Shown in pieces: positions 42,969-54,099 of a stretch of 64,000 nucleotides of DNA. The DNA comes from Adiantum capillus-veneris (lineage: Eukaryota > Streptophyta > Polypodiopsida > Polypodiales > Pteridaceae): the NCBI GenBank assembly GCA_014529385.2, contig CM043956.1, positions 62,504,120 through 62,568,119 of the forward strand, written 5' to 3'. How positions within the stretch are numbered: position 1 is the first letter of the stretch; each line of letters begins with the position of its first letter. The notes beneath the pieces are model-generated. The model was not told the origin of the DNA, ran no database searches, and saw nothing but the letters and a program-made list of their open reading frames with translations. A program made the translations under genes and the position numbers.

Positions 42969-45910
42969 GTAGAGCAAAGAAGAGAAAGGGAGAAAGGGGG
43001 AAGAAACGACACAAATTGTGGCAATGGTTTGCTTCTTCTTCGACCAAAAACACCCTGTACAATCATCATAAACTCCGCTATAGCTTGGCTCCGTCGGCAC
43101 GGCCTTCATGAGCACAAAATCTTCTCTGGTAACCCTCCTCTATGCAAAGTTTCTTCCTTGTTGAAGAGCCTTCCGAGCAGCCCCCAAAAGTGTTACAAGA
43201 AAAACTTCCCATATAGGGCGTGGAAAGCCTTCCCTATTCTCGTCAAATTTTTTCTATTTTTGGCTTTACTTTGCATATGAATCAACTCCCGTCTATTCTC
43301 CGCACCCTTGGAGGTCAAGGCATGTGTGATGCACACCTTGCTTGCTTGCTTAAGGGTCGTCATGGCGGCGTCAACGTCTTGTGGGAATGGCCCCTTTAAA
43401 TAAAATGTTTGGGCCTCTTGAGACGTAGAACAAGCCTCGCGGGGCACGCCATGTCATCAACCGCTATACAACACCGTCAACGGTGTTCGACATCACACAT
43501 GCTGAAAATCGCCGCCCAGAATGGCCGTTGGCTGCCCGTAACAGCGCTTGCGCTCAACTGCCATAGCCACGAACTCCAAGGGCTGTCCACCCCTCTTGCT
43601 TGCCTTATAAAGTGTTCCCTTCCACTATAAGTACCACAAACCCCCTGCACCAAGGCCCGCATGTGAGATAAACATCACCATGTGGCACGTCGTGGGCGGC
43701 CCTCCAAACCTCCTTGGACCAAAAGCTTCCCAAAAAACTCAACAAACTTTTTTTTTAATTTCCATCCACTTTTATACTCTGCCATTTATTGCTTGGTGCT
43801 CAGATTCCCCGTCCGTTAAGCCACACCGGAACTCCCACTCATCGACTCTCTTGCATAAGATTTCCACCAAGTTCTGACTCTGTCGAGCCCACCAATCGAG
43901 GTCACCAAAACTAGAAAAATCATCTTGCACCACACAACTGGTAATTGTCATTGACTTCGACCATCAGTATCTTGGCGCTCCAAGCTTTGATTGACGTGCC
44001 GTCAACTCCTATGGCCTCCACATACCGCATAGATCTCATACAAACCCTGGAAAGGCTGAGAAAACCCCAGATGGCATGCCGATCGAGGCGACTTATCTGG
44101 CACAAAAATGGCCCTCAGTGAAACTTCAACAGTTCATATCTTGGCCGTTTGAACTCTGATTGTCAATCCGAGAAGATTGACATGCACTGTAAGATGAGCA
44201 CTTTAATCCCATGCACTCACTTCATCTCTGACCCTTCATCTGCAACTGTCCAATCCGATACAAGTCTGCAAACCACTTGAACTTCAAGCTGCCATAACTT
44301 TCACACCATAGCTCCATTTGAGGAACCATTTGGACCAACTTGTAGACCTCACTAAGGGCCACCACTCCCATTTCTGCACTTTTCACCTTCCAACCATACA
44401 CCTATGATAGGCACCATAGCAAAGCATTTTGGCCTTGAAAACCGCATAAAGCATACATATTCGTTGCTCCTTGCCTACTGTTGACCTTCCCAACTGCTCA
44501 ACCACTTTGGCATGCCTTTGAGAGCCCACATAACCCTGAATTGCACTCTTGGCAGCACCGTCCAACTTTAGCTGCACCAGGGTTTTGTATATGTTTTTGT
44601 GCTCAGCTTCAAGCATAGAGGTAGAAAGTGAAGTTCAAGAAATTTTCACATGACAATGAAGTTTTATTTGAGGACATATAACATCCTTAAGGAGGAAGAG
44701 TAAGAACATAGGAGAGTAAGGGAAGATTTTGAGTTACCCTTGCAGTAGGCTAAGTGTAAACTCTTTGAGCCCAAACATTGGCAGCCAATCAAGAGCTCAA
44801 TGTAAATCTCAAGGAAAAGAAGTCACTTTGCCCACTATCACACAATTGTAAGGTGAGAGACTTACATAACGTCTTACCTATCAATGATCATCTAAAGTCC
44901 TAACTTGAAAGAGTAATCATTTGTGGAAAAATGGAAGATTCAAAGTCGATAATAGTGAATGTCTTGAGCAAGAACTATATAATAGTTGGAGGTCTCACTT
45001 GGCCAATGGTTTAAAGATCTCTAAAGAGAGGTAGGCAACAATTACCTAGGAGGGGACATCATATTGTTCAACAAAGTAGCATGGGATGCTTGGGCAGACC
45101 AATGGATTACTTTCATGAATTTTGAGAGAATTCCATGGATTACAGAAGTAATGCAGTCCTAGCTTTGGGGGGGCAGGGGGTGAGAAGCTGGAGGTCAAAG
45201 ATCTACATAGCTTCACCAAGGAGTGGCACTTAGGTGGAGACTTAAAGACCAAAAAGTGTTTGTTGGGTTGCAAACAAGGGGCTTATTTACTCTACCCCAG
45301 TTCATTTTGCACAAAGGGTACAAGCCAAACACATGACACACAAACAAGACCTCTAGAAAGGGTGGTTCAAGGCTTACATGGCAACATAATGAAGTAGAAG
45401 ATAGTGGATTTCTTGTGTCCAAAGTGTCCCTTGCAAATTCTCTTTGTGCATTGGTAATCTTCTCTACTTGCTCATCACTTTGATTGCTTTTATTGCATGA
45501 TTTTATTTTATTTCCGATGGGTTGTATGCATGCTAAATTTGTTGTTACAATAAAACTGAAGTATTTTGCATAGATTTTTCTCAGAGAAGAAGTGTTGAAG
45601 GGGTAACACGATGATGCATGATAATGCAAGTAGAGTGCATACTGATATTATTGGCTTGTTGATCCTAAATTGTTAATTTTGTATTGTTAGCTTGATGTTT
45701 AGCACTGATGGTTCATTCTATCGTGCTTCACATGCTAAAGTAGTCTCCGTGCCCCAATCGGGTCCACTACCTGTGTATTAACAATATATATAATAAGGCC
45801 CTGCCAACATTCACACTATTGCCAAAGATTGACTCTAGATTAATAAAGTGATATACCCTTCACTTAACAACCCTCTAGGATAGTTAGAAGATCATTTTCC
45901 ATACACACCT
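42969..45910. other. Intergenic or old-repeat sequence, no gene recognised
   Basis: Several short open frames on both strands (for example 42918-43280 +, 43193-43447 - and 44383-44616 -), none with a known motif. The 43-44.6 kb part has higher GC than its surroundings and could be a decayed coding region or element leader. 44660-45910 shows nothing. Confidence 0.4.
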
Positions 45911-46640
45911 ATAACATAGTAGCCAGATAATATTTTTGTACTTGGGAGGATCTTGTTGATTCTCTTGTTTGGAAATTTTTTAGTGTTTGTGAATTCTTTT
46001 GGGTTAAATAGTCCATGCCCATGAGATTGTCACTATTGTGCTTTTGAATTTTTCTTACGACTCCATTATCATTCACGTTTTTGCAAGATTTGAATTCTTT
46101 TGAGTATTTTTATTGTTGCAACATAAGAGTAGGATAAGTCATTTTCCATACACATCTATGACATTGGAATGAGTTGGATCGCTCCAACAACTATTCTAGA
46201 GTTAGACTCAGAGTACTGAATGAGTTCAGACTCTCAGATGACCAAATGAGGACTTCAAACTTACTTAAAATTACAGACATGGAATGAGACAATTGGAAAT
46301 ATATTTAGATTTTGAATAAGGTTCAGACACAAGGTTTAGATATTAGAGCTTTGGAAAGATTAATTTGGAAGTACAACTCGCACAAAGCCCAACACTAAAT
46401 ATTCACCAAGCTCTACAAGATACAAAGATCAAGGACCCAAGAATAGTGACCCCAAAATAGGATTAGTGGGGCCTATTTATATGTGTTGGGACTAGGCTCA
46501 TAATGATCGAAGCAGTAATACAATGGCGGGGAACTGGTGCTAACTCCATCAGGTAACTCAAACGCCTACCAAGTAGATACTCAAAGTTAACCCGTCATAC
46601 AAGGCATCTCTAAGGGCTAGTTCCCACCTTCTACATCCTC
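45911..46640. repeat. Relic repeat shared with 60.69-61.00 kb
   Basis: Two blocks match the 60.7-kb region: 45911-46045 (ATATTTTTGTACTTGGGAGGAT..., similar to 60885-60999) and about 46440-46640 (CTCCATCAGGTAACTCAAACGCC, similar to 60690-60870). The block order is swapped between loci. Probably pieces of LTRs of an old Gypsy-type element; identity is uncertain. Confidence 0.55.
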
Positions 46641-48340
46641 TTCTGCTTTCTTGAATTTTGTTATGTACAAGATTTAAGACATTCATCTCTTGTGCTTGCC
46701 CTTTCATTTGTTTAAAGGCTTCTTTACCTCGGATCTTTGAACCATTTGGACTCATGGTCTAGTAGGGTTGGCTACCATCTGATTATGTGGAGTCTTGGAG
46801 GGTGCATTTTCTTTTGTGATTATTTCATATATGGGCTCTTGCTCGAGCTACTCCCTCATTTTTGTTTACCTTTCTACTTCATAAAGTGTCATGGCATGCA
46901 TCGTCTTTGTATTTGGATCATACCAAGTTTTCTTTCTCTTGGTCATGTGTCCTACCACCCTATTCAGCCTCTCGCATATTGAAGTTGTTTGTATCCATCC
47001 AACTAGATATGTTTGTTTGTATCCACCTAACTAGATCTAGCTAATTGTCTATGATTCAAGCTTCAAATAGTACCTCAAACATCTCTCTCAATTGTGGCTG
47101 TGAACTAGCTTTGTTGGCTAGTTCTTTTTCAAGAATTTCTAAAGCTTCAACTAACATCTGAAGCAATTCATTTGTGTACCTTATTAGCTAGGTGACCAGA
47201 GATCTCCATTGGGTCATCAAACCTCTATATTTAATAAGGTTATCCTTCAGCTTTGAGGTTGTGCCTTTCTTTTTAGTGTCACTCAGCACTAGCTTCCATG
47301 ACACCCATAGAGCAGTTCTTTTCTCATAACACTCTGTGATCTAATCTACTATTTGAATGTACATCATTTTGTATGAAAGCTCATTATAGATCAAGTACAT
47401 AGAGTTGGATAGAAACCTAGATAGTTCATCCTTCTTCATGGGCATGGCATACATCAAAATAGGGGAGTCTGCCATAGCCTCAATATAGTTCAAAACAATC
47501 TGATTTTTGTACCGCATCATCTTTCTGAGGACTCTGACTAGATGAATAGACTCTTCAAGGCTTGTTCATGCTTCCCATCAGTGCCAGCCTATGTAAGCCT
47601 ATATTCAGATACTCAGTCGAGTACTTGGACCACATTTGGATGAGGAATTGGCATATTTGTTGCTCATGGTAGCTTAGAGCCTTCCAATGCTTCACCATCC
47701 TCTTAATGCTCATGGGTTAGGTTTCCATTAAAATTTGTGATATCTACCAAGGACTGGTAGATAAATTTATCCATTATTGGATTATTTTATTACATTGTTG
47801 ACCTCCTTTAAATTGTCTATGGTTGCTTGCTTCTGGTCCAATATAGACAGGTATTCTTTCAGTACTTAGCGTTGAGATTTGAAATGATAATATTCAGTTC
47901 CTTATTTGCTATTCCAATTCTTTAATGGTTTTCCTCTATTGTCCATGCTCTACTTCCTCATCGATCAAAATTTCTTTGAGTTTGATTACTTCAAACCTCC
48001 ACTTGTTGGCATTTGCGATTTCTTGTTCCAACTATTGCCTTAGCTAGTCGATGTCAAACCTCCACTTGTTGGAATTCAAGGTTTCTTATTCTAACTATTG
48101 TCTTAGCCGGTCAATGTTAGAACTTTGTATGCTAGCCTGAGCTTCCATCATTTGGCATACATCATTGACAATTGTATTCAGTCATGTTTGGATTGTGGCT
48201 ATGTAGCCATTTATAATGGTATCCACATACGTGCTCACAGTCTCATATCTGACTACAAGAACATTGTATGGCACAACCATTCAACGTGTGGTATCAATAT
48301 GATCGAATTCCCCACCAATTATTTCTTCTATAAGGCCTAG
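46558..48340 (-). pseudogene. Decayed coiled-coil-rich coding region
   Basis: On the - strand a mostly readable but repeatedly interrupted protein: ALSYHEQQICQFLIQMW (47640-47700), KNQIVLNYIEAMADSPILMY (about 47440-47510), LLQMLVEALEILEKELANK (about 47100-47170) and a heptad-rich part at 47990-48120. No database-style family comes to mind. The relic LTR-like block at its 3' side suggests it is an ORF of an old retroelement, for example an extra ORF or Gag. Several stops and frame changes exclude function. Confidence 0.4.
47992..48117 (-). repeat. 63-bp tandem duplication (two copies)
   Basis: 47992-48054 and 48055-48117. 63 bp equals 21 codons or three coiled-coil heptads; the - strand reads IDQLRQQLEQEIANANKWRF in copy 1. 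Confidence 0.9.
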
Positions 48341-48428
48341 AGGCTGTTTGGAAGGCCTTGAACCACTATTGTAGACATTGTATTCCTTGTGTCATGCTAG
48401 TGGTTTCCTGCCTAGATGTTTTTAAAAT

Positions 48429-48630
48429 CTGGTTGGTGTGGACTGGACTTGGTTATTAATAAATTGTTATTTTTGGAGTGGTAACCGGTAGTGATCTGGC
48501 TGGTGTGGATTGGTCTTCGTTATAAATAAATTGCTATTTTTGGAGTGGTAATCTGTAGTGATCTAGCTGGTGTGACTGGAATTTGTTCTAAATAAATTGC
48601 TATTTTTGGAGTGATAATCGGTAATGGTTT
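48429..48630. repeat. 67-bp tandem repeat (three copies)
   Basis: Units start CTGGTTGGTGTGG at 48429, CTGGCTGGTGTGG at 48496 and CTAGCTGGTGTGA at about 48563, each containing TAAATTGCTATTTTTGGAGT or a close variant. Confidence 0.9.
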
Positions 48631-48640
48631 GTCGTGTGAT

Positions 48641-50002
48641 TCCCCACCTACCAATTTTGTTTCTCTCTTCCTTCTTCTCCACTAATGTGCCCATCACTTT
48701 CTTTGTTTTGGTGCTCAACTAGTCCCATTATTATTTTATTAGTTTTTGTTTCTTAGAAGATTTCTCACATGCCTCTGCTTCATCCTTGTCTCCAAATTGT
48801 GTTTCTTGGTCACCAGTGTTGATTGTTTAGACTGCCCTCCTAATTATGTTAGGGCCAATGTCTGGTCTTTTGGTTTCTTTGGTTTGCAGAGCCAAAAGTT
48901 GGGGATTGTCTGGCTGACAGGTCATCCAATAGAAAAGTTTCCATATGTATGAGGCCTTCAAAAGGTGTTGGTTCTTTACTTTGGTAGTCTAGGAAACCAT
49001 CCTGTTAAATAGAAAACTCAAATTAATTGGACACTGGCTGTCCAAAGCTCTGGCTACTAGTAACATGCTGAATAACTTCTCAGATACATATGTTGGGTTG
49101 CTCTTCAGACCGATGGCCTCAACTATGAATTTTTATACCAATATCTATTACAAGGTTGAAACTAGAATTCTTGGCTACACAATATTCTCTTTTTCCTTAC
49201 CTCTAGTGTTTCATTTAGAAAGCTATCTATCTTGTCAATTGTACAAGTCTTTGTTTTGTAATCATATGGTAGTCTGAAAATGTGTGAAATGATTGCAATA
49301 GTCAACTGAATTTCCATTTCCTTGATATTATTTGTAGTAGTGTCAAGGTTAAAGGTGTTGACTATGTGCTATGTTACTTCCATATCAATGGGGATTTGTA
49401 CTTCCTCTAGCAAAAGTGACATGCCCTAGTTATTCAGTAACTTCTTCTCTTCATCCTTGAATTCATACTTTCCTCTGGCGTGATAGAAAATGGTGGTCTA
49501 CTACTTTGCTTCTATTGTAGCTCTAATTGTTGTGATGCTAACTCTGTGTGCATCACTACTACACTCTTGGGACCCTTTTTCACCATATCAAAAGTCTGAG
49601 AAGTACCAAGGGTTTAATACAAAAAATCATTGAAGGCACTTGGTGATGGAAACCAAGCATGGACAAAGTTGTTCACTTGCGTAGTGGTTATAGGAAAAGG
49701 CTGTTGTGAAAAGGGCTATGTAAGCACATGAGGTGATGAAATGGTCTTAGGGTTGTCCCCTTGTTGCATGGTAACTCTAATTTGTGCCATGAATGACCCA
49801 CTCCTCTAGGGCCTCGTGGAGATAAAGTTGGGGTAAAGACTTGTGGCTTGCGGCCCATGACTAACCATTAACTCTAATCTTCTTATAACAATAAAGGTAA
49901 CACACTCATTCTCTTGGTGTGCTATGTCCCTCAATTACTCTTCTCTTCTTCTTACCCTTTCTCATGCACACAGAGAGGCATGCCGCCTCCCTCACAACTA
50001 GT
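48641..50002. other. Intergenic, no gene seen
   Basis: Short frames only. May continue the decayed element at 46.5-48.3 kb, but nothing is recognisable. Confidence 0.45.
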
Positions 50003-50202
50003 GAGCAAGGTTGCGGCTTCCTGACATCCCTCCCCTCCCCTCGCATGTGAAGCTCCATATAAAAGCTTGGAGAAGAATTTTTGGTTTTGGCAAGGCTTTT
50101 TTAGCAAGGCAGTAGCTTTCCCAACATCCCTCCCCTCCCCTTGCATGTGAATCTCCATGTAAAGGCCTGGCTTTTTTTTTTTGGTTTTGGCAAGCCTTTT
50201 CT
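50003..50202. repeat. 100-bp tandem duplication
   Basis: Copies start AGCAAGGTTGCGGCTT at 50003 and AGCAAGGCAGTAGCTT at 50103. Both contain ACATCCCTCCCCTCCCCTxGC and GGTTTTGGCAAG. Confidence 0.9.
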
Positions 50203-51060
50203 TATATCTATAGGAGAAATAAAAATGTTTGGAAAACGGGGAATCTTGAACTTTAGAGAAGCTAAAGTACATTGCTTTGGAAAATAAGCAAAGTGAAGCT
50301 TTGAAAAGAAATGCGAAGCTTGAAACCTTAGCTTCTCAATTATGTGCAGAAAATCAATTATCTTCTTGAAGCTTTTGGTCGAGATCAACTTAAGCAAAAG
50401 TCTTGGAGGCATTGAGATTGAAAAAGGTCGCAATAGGATTAAATCTTAGCAGAGCAGATTCAGTAATAAAAATATGAAGCTTCTTGGATGTGTACAAAAA
50501 TAGAAATCATAGCTTTGAAGATTCTTTTGAGCAGAGTACACACAGATACATTAAATTGGGAGTATGTGTGTGAGCTTGGGCATCGGTGGCCTCATATCAG
50601 TGGTTTTCAGGAAGGGAGTGTGTAACACACACACCACATATAGAGTGTGATACATACACATGAAGGAGTTCACAAGAGCTCGGACATCGACAACCACCAT
50701 GATACTCTCTCTCGAAGGATTGGACCCGGGAGTTTGAGACCAAATCTATGAGTTTCGGCACTCAATTTTGGCTTTGGATTGTAGCTTTGCTTCATCAAGC
50801 ATTGACAAACTCAGCTCTGCATCTCAACGACTTTTAGCATCAATGAGCTTGACATCAGCATGAAGGCCGGCTCAATACTTTCGTTTGGCGACAAAAGACG
50901 GCATCAACTCACATCATGTTCGGCATCACATTGACTTGGTGACATCCTTGACATTGGAAGCCTTTCCTAGCTTACCCCATCGACACACACCTACGGATTG
51001 CTTACACTCACCGTGAGTGATTTTTGGAGTGAGAGCGTAGTTCTCATCTCTCTTGAAGGT

Positions 51061-51180
51061 CTCTTAAGAGACCGGTTTATAAGTACGCTGCTCAGGGGTG
51101 GAGTATCGACATCTCTTATAAACCGGTCTCTTGAGAGATCGGTTTATAAGCACACTACTCAGGGGTGGAGTATTGACAGC
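51061..51180. repeat. 67-bp tandem duplication with nested hairpin
   Basis: Copy 1 starts CTCTTAAGAG at 51061, copy 2 CTCTTGAGAG at 51128. Between them, arms 51115-51130 and 51135-51150 (CTTATAAACCGG...) form a 16-bp stem with one mismatch and a 4-base loop. Confidence 0.9.
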
Positions 51181-51249
51181 GCCATCACAGGTGGAGTTTG
51201 TTGGAGTTCCGACCATGGATTTTATGGTTGAGGTGTAGTTTTCTGCATT

Positions 51250-52000
51250 AACATTGCAATTTCACACTCGAAAGGATATTGCTTGTGCATCACTTTCACA
51301 GAGTTTGTCAAATTCTTCAGCAGATACAAGGATTCTAGGTTGCTAGATACAGATTTTGCACAATTTTTTGGTTCTCTTGGAAGGTTTATGCATTGACATA
51401 TGCATTTTTTTAAAGCACCTAGAGTGCCATTGAGCTCTTTTAAGAGCTATACCCACTGCGATCTGGTGCACTCCTTGCATTACTTTTGGTGCTTGTTTGT
51501 GCACATTTTCACTCATTTACATTGAATTGCGAGCATTGTCTATGGTATATTGTGTGATGCCATTTTTTTTGTATTTTCCAAACCGCTTTTGAGACTCAAA
51601 ACAAAAGAGCCCTTCCTGAAATAGTGGCTAGTGCCTTATGTCTATGATATGCTTTGGAGGGCCCTACATGAGGTCTTTTTGAGTTAGGGTATTCTCGAAT
51701 GTTGCAATACCTTCAGTGATATAGACTAATAGAGTTTCCGTTATGATATCCTCATCGTTAGTGATGTGACGTCTGGTAGTTCTTTGTCAGTGACAATTGA
51801 CAATTTATGCCTAATTTTACTCTCTTGAGTTGATTTTATGGTTTTTATGCGTCATTTGGATTGAGTCTCTGCTCCTTGTACAAAGGAGACTCTGCCAAAA
51901 GAATTTTGAAAGTCCACCTATGCATTTTATGACACTTTGAGCACCATTTTGGCTTGAGATTTTGTACCCCATTACAAAGGGTGTTTTGCCAAAACATTTC
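51250..52000 (+). mobile_element. Relic C: leader-like sequence related to element A
   Basis: Resembles the leader of element A in places, for example CAAAGGAGACTCTGCCAAAA (about 51880-51900) against CAAGGGAGACTCTGCCAAAA near 2031-2050, preceded in both by TTGAGT..TGCTCC. No coding part remains. It lies directly left of element B but on the opposite strand. Confidence 0.45.
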
Positions 52001-52110
52001 CACGTTTTCTTGCCATACTTTTTGGCACTCTCTCCATAGTACTCAAGCCTTGTAGATATGGCATCCAGACATTTACAATACTAGAAATTTTGATAGCATG
52101 GATTTCTCTC

Positions 52111-52130
52111 GGGGGGGGGGGGGGGGGGGG
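52111..52130. repeat. Poly(G) run, 20 nt
   Basis: Uninterrupted G, ending 13 bp before the left LTR of element B. Confidence 0.9.
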
Positions 52131-52143
52131 TGAGGGTGGTGTT

Positions 52144-52322
52144 TGAAGGAACTGTGCAGGAGAGAAGAGGAAGGAGAAGAGCATACAACACACAGATATG
52201 GGTGGGGAGACTCAATCAGTGAGAAGCCCCCTATACACTTATGCTATGTATAAGGTATACAAGTCAGTGGGCGCCCAGACTCTGAGCGGTCGAGCAAGGC
52301 ACATGCGCCTATATCCCAACAA
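52144..52322 (-). repeat. 3' LTR of element B
   Basis: 179 bp; on the - strand it starts TGTTGGGATATAGGCG and ends CAGTTCCTTCA. About 20 differences from the 5' LTR by rough count, so it is not recent. Confidence 0.9.
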
Positions 52323-52334
52323 CCTCCCACTTAA
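52323..52334 (-). other. Polypurine tract of element B
   Basis: On the - strand TTAAGTGGGAGGT directly precedes the TGTT of the 3' LTR. Confidence 0.75.
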
Positions 52335-52442
52335 AGGCGACTATGCCTTTAAGCAAGGGAACCTAGTCTAAAGACTACAAAAGGCAAGAGAAAATCTCTC
52401 TCAATCGATGCCCACTGGCTGGCTGTGATCATGTGCATCCGG

Positions 52443-52934
52443 CTATCCTGCTCCCGTATAAGTCCATACACCACCAGACGTACCGCACACGTACTGCAAG
52501 TATGTACGCAATACCTGCATATCTCCCTCGTGCACTATGCCATCATCAGTCAACAAACGACTGACGATCCCAACTGCAAATGCTCCCACTGCAGCTGCGA
52601 TATCCGGTCTCAAGATCAGCATCTCATACATGAGACCACCGAATGCTGATGCAATGCTAGCAGGCCCTAATATCTCTACGGAGCATGCATCAACATATAT
52701 ATCCCTGGCAATAGGCATCTCTGATTGACAAGGCGTTTCAGCCACATTCATCTCCCGACTGTTCGCAAAAGATGCATCAACCTGTCGTGCAACCTCAGAG
52801 CAAACCAGTTGCTCTAGGTGTCTGCTGGAAGACATATCCTGCACAACTATATCCCCATGGTCACTGTCGAGCATAGAAAGGAATGATTGCATAATCGCTG
52901 ACGTCTCAGCCTCCTTTGCAATCATCCACTGCAA
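52443..52934 (-). pseudogene. Element B pol-tail ORF
   Basis: 163 residues. The C-terminal half contains FGGLMYEMLILRPDIA and AAVGAFAVGIVSRLL, then VLRTYLQYVCGTS, which is the stretch linking RT and RNase H in Copia pol (RPDIAFAVGVVSRF.., RYLRGT). AVGAFAVG is a short duplication relative to typical Copia and is also in element A. The N-terminal half is unlike any Copia pol region I know. Stops separate it from the upstream ORF. Confidence 0.65.
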
Positions 52935-53071
52935 ACATGACCACTCAATCTGATGTGACTCACTAGAGCTCTCATGCTCTAACTCCTATGCATAGACTCT
53001 TGCATAACTTCCTCCTGTCGTGACTCACTAGAGCAAGACCGCTCTACCTGTCTATCCTGCATAGAAGTATC

Positions 53072-53716
53072 TCACACAACTGACTCTCTGCTTTGCTCAG
53101 TCAGCAAAGCATGCATGTCTGACTCTGTCACCTCTCTGTGTGACTGATCAAGTCGTGCCCCAACTGTGTGCACAACGAGCTCACTACTCTGCACTCCATG
53201 CAAAGCACCCTGCAACCCATGAGCAAAAGAGACTGTCCGGGTCTCTGGCTCTGTGCATGGCTGTAACAATATTGAGACTCGACCATCTCGCACCAGTACT
53301 ACGTGCAATGGGTACCATGTGCCAACTCTAGCACCTCTCGCAATCACTAGCGAACCCAAATGCAATGCAAAAGATCGCTCAAGCAGCGATACACGACATC
53401 CACTATCCCTGAGCTGACCAACGGAGATCAAACTCATCGTCAAATCTGGCACATGACGTACATCTCTGAGCACGTACGATGCACAACTCAGTAATGACAA
53501 TCTCACATCTCTTGAACCAACAATCTCATGCAGTGACCCATCTGCCAATCGCACACTACCATGCACTCTGCTAGAATAGCTACTGAACCAGTCACGATAC
53601 GGAGTGTCCCTGTCTAGCACCCACTGCAAAAGAAGTGCACTATCTTCAAACGTCAAAAAATCAGGAGTAATACAGGAAGCAAATGTGACCTCACTGTCAC
53701 TAGGGTACTTAGACAT
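53072..53716 (-). CDS. Element B protease-like/GAG-pre-integrase-like ORF
   Basis: 214 residues. The protease start is VLDRDTPYRDWFSSYSS, where the usual active-site stretch DSGAxFHVTPH is shortened and the DSG triad lost. Typical Copia protease strands follow (GSVRLADGSLHEIVG, YVLRDVRHVPDLTMSLISVG), then a region before integrase (SLVIARGARVGTWYPLHV), then unique sequence where integrase should begin. Element A aligns throughout. It is open over its full length, so the protease-dead form may have been kept for a time as a structural part of a Gag-like protein. Confidence 0.65.
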   Translation of the reverse strand: MSKYPSDSEVTFASCITPDFLTFEDSALLLQWVLDRDTPYRDWFSSYSSRVHGSVRLADGSLHEIVGSRDVRLSLLSCASYVLRDVRHVPDLTMSLISVGQLRDSGCRVSLLERSFALHLGSLVIARGARVGTWYPLHVVLVRDGRVSILLQPCTEPETRTVSFAHGLQGALHGVQSSELVVHTVGARLDQSHREVTESDMHALLTEQSRESVV

Positions 53717-53761
53717 TGTATCTGATCCTGCAAACTGTCAAGTCAACGGAGCCTATAGCAT

Positions 53762-54097
53762 CTACTGCATCCTTGAGACTAGCATGTCTCTTGTGTTGTT
53801 ACGACGAAAGCATCGCCATCTAATGTGCCCTGTGTGACCACAATGCCAACATGTAACCCGTCGGCGCATATGTGAATGCCGTTGTCTCACAAGAGTCTCA
53901 GATGACTCAGATCTGTCATACATCACATGCAATCTCTGCCAACATGCTCTCGTAGTCGTCTCATACATAACAAGAGCAAATATAGACTCCGCAAGGTGCA
54001 AACATATCGTAGATAATGCCATCTCATCTAGCTCCTGCCACTGATTGTCAGTCAAGCATGAAGGTCTACCTGCATCACCACTCAATGGTCCATGCAA
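53762..54097 (-). CDS. Element B mini-Gag with zinc knuckle
   Basis: 111 residues. The N-terminal part resembles the first half of the Copia Gag (UBN2-type) domain: QWQELDEMALSTICLHLAES followed by TRACWQRLHVMYDR. It passes directly to the zinc knuckle CWHCGHTGHIRWRC (C-X2-C-X4-H-X4-C). The second half of the usual Gag domain is missing. Relative to ordinary Copia Gag (roughly 250-300 residues to the knuckle) it is very short. Confidence 0.65.
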   Translation of the reverse strand: MHGPLSGDAGRPSCLTDNQWQELDEMALSTICLHLAESIFALVMYETTTRACWQRLHVMYDRSESSETLVRQRHSHMRRRVTCWHCGHTGHIRWRCFRRNNTRDMLVSRMQ

Positions 54098-54099
54098 CC

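Noticed and set aside
43193-43447. Possible gene in the 43-44.6 kb region
   Set aside because: Frames are short, on both strands, without motifs, splice support or repeated structure; kept only as unidentified sequence.
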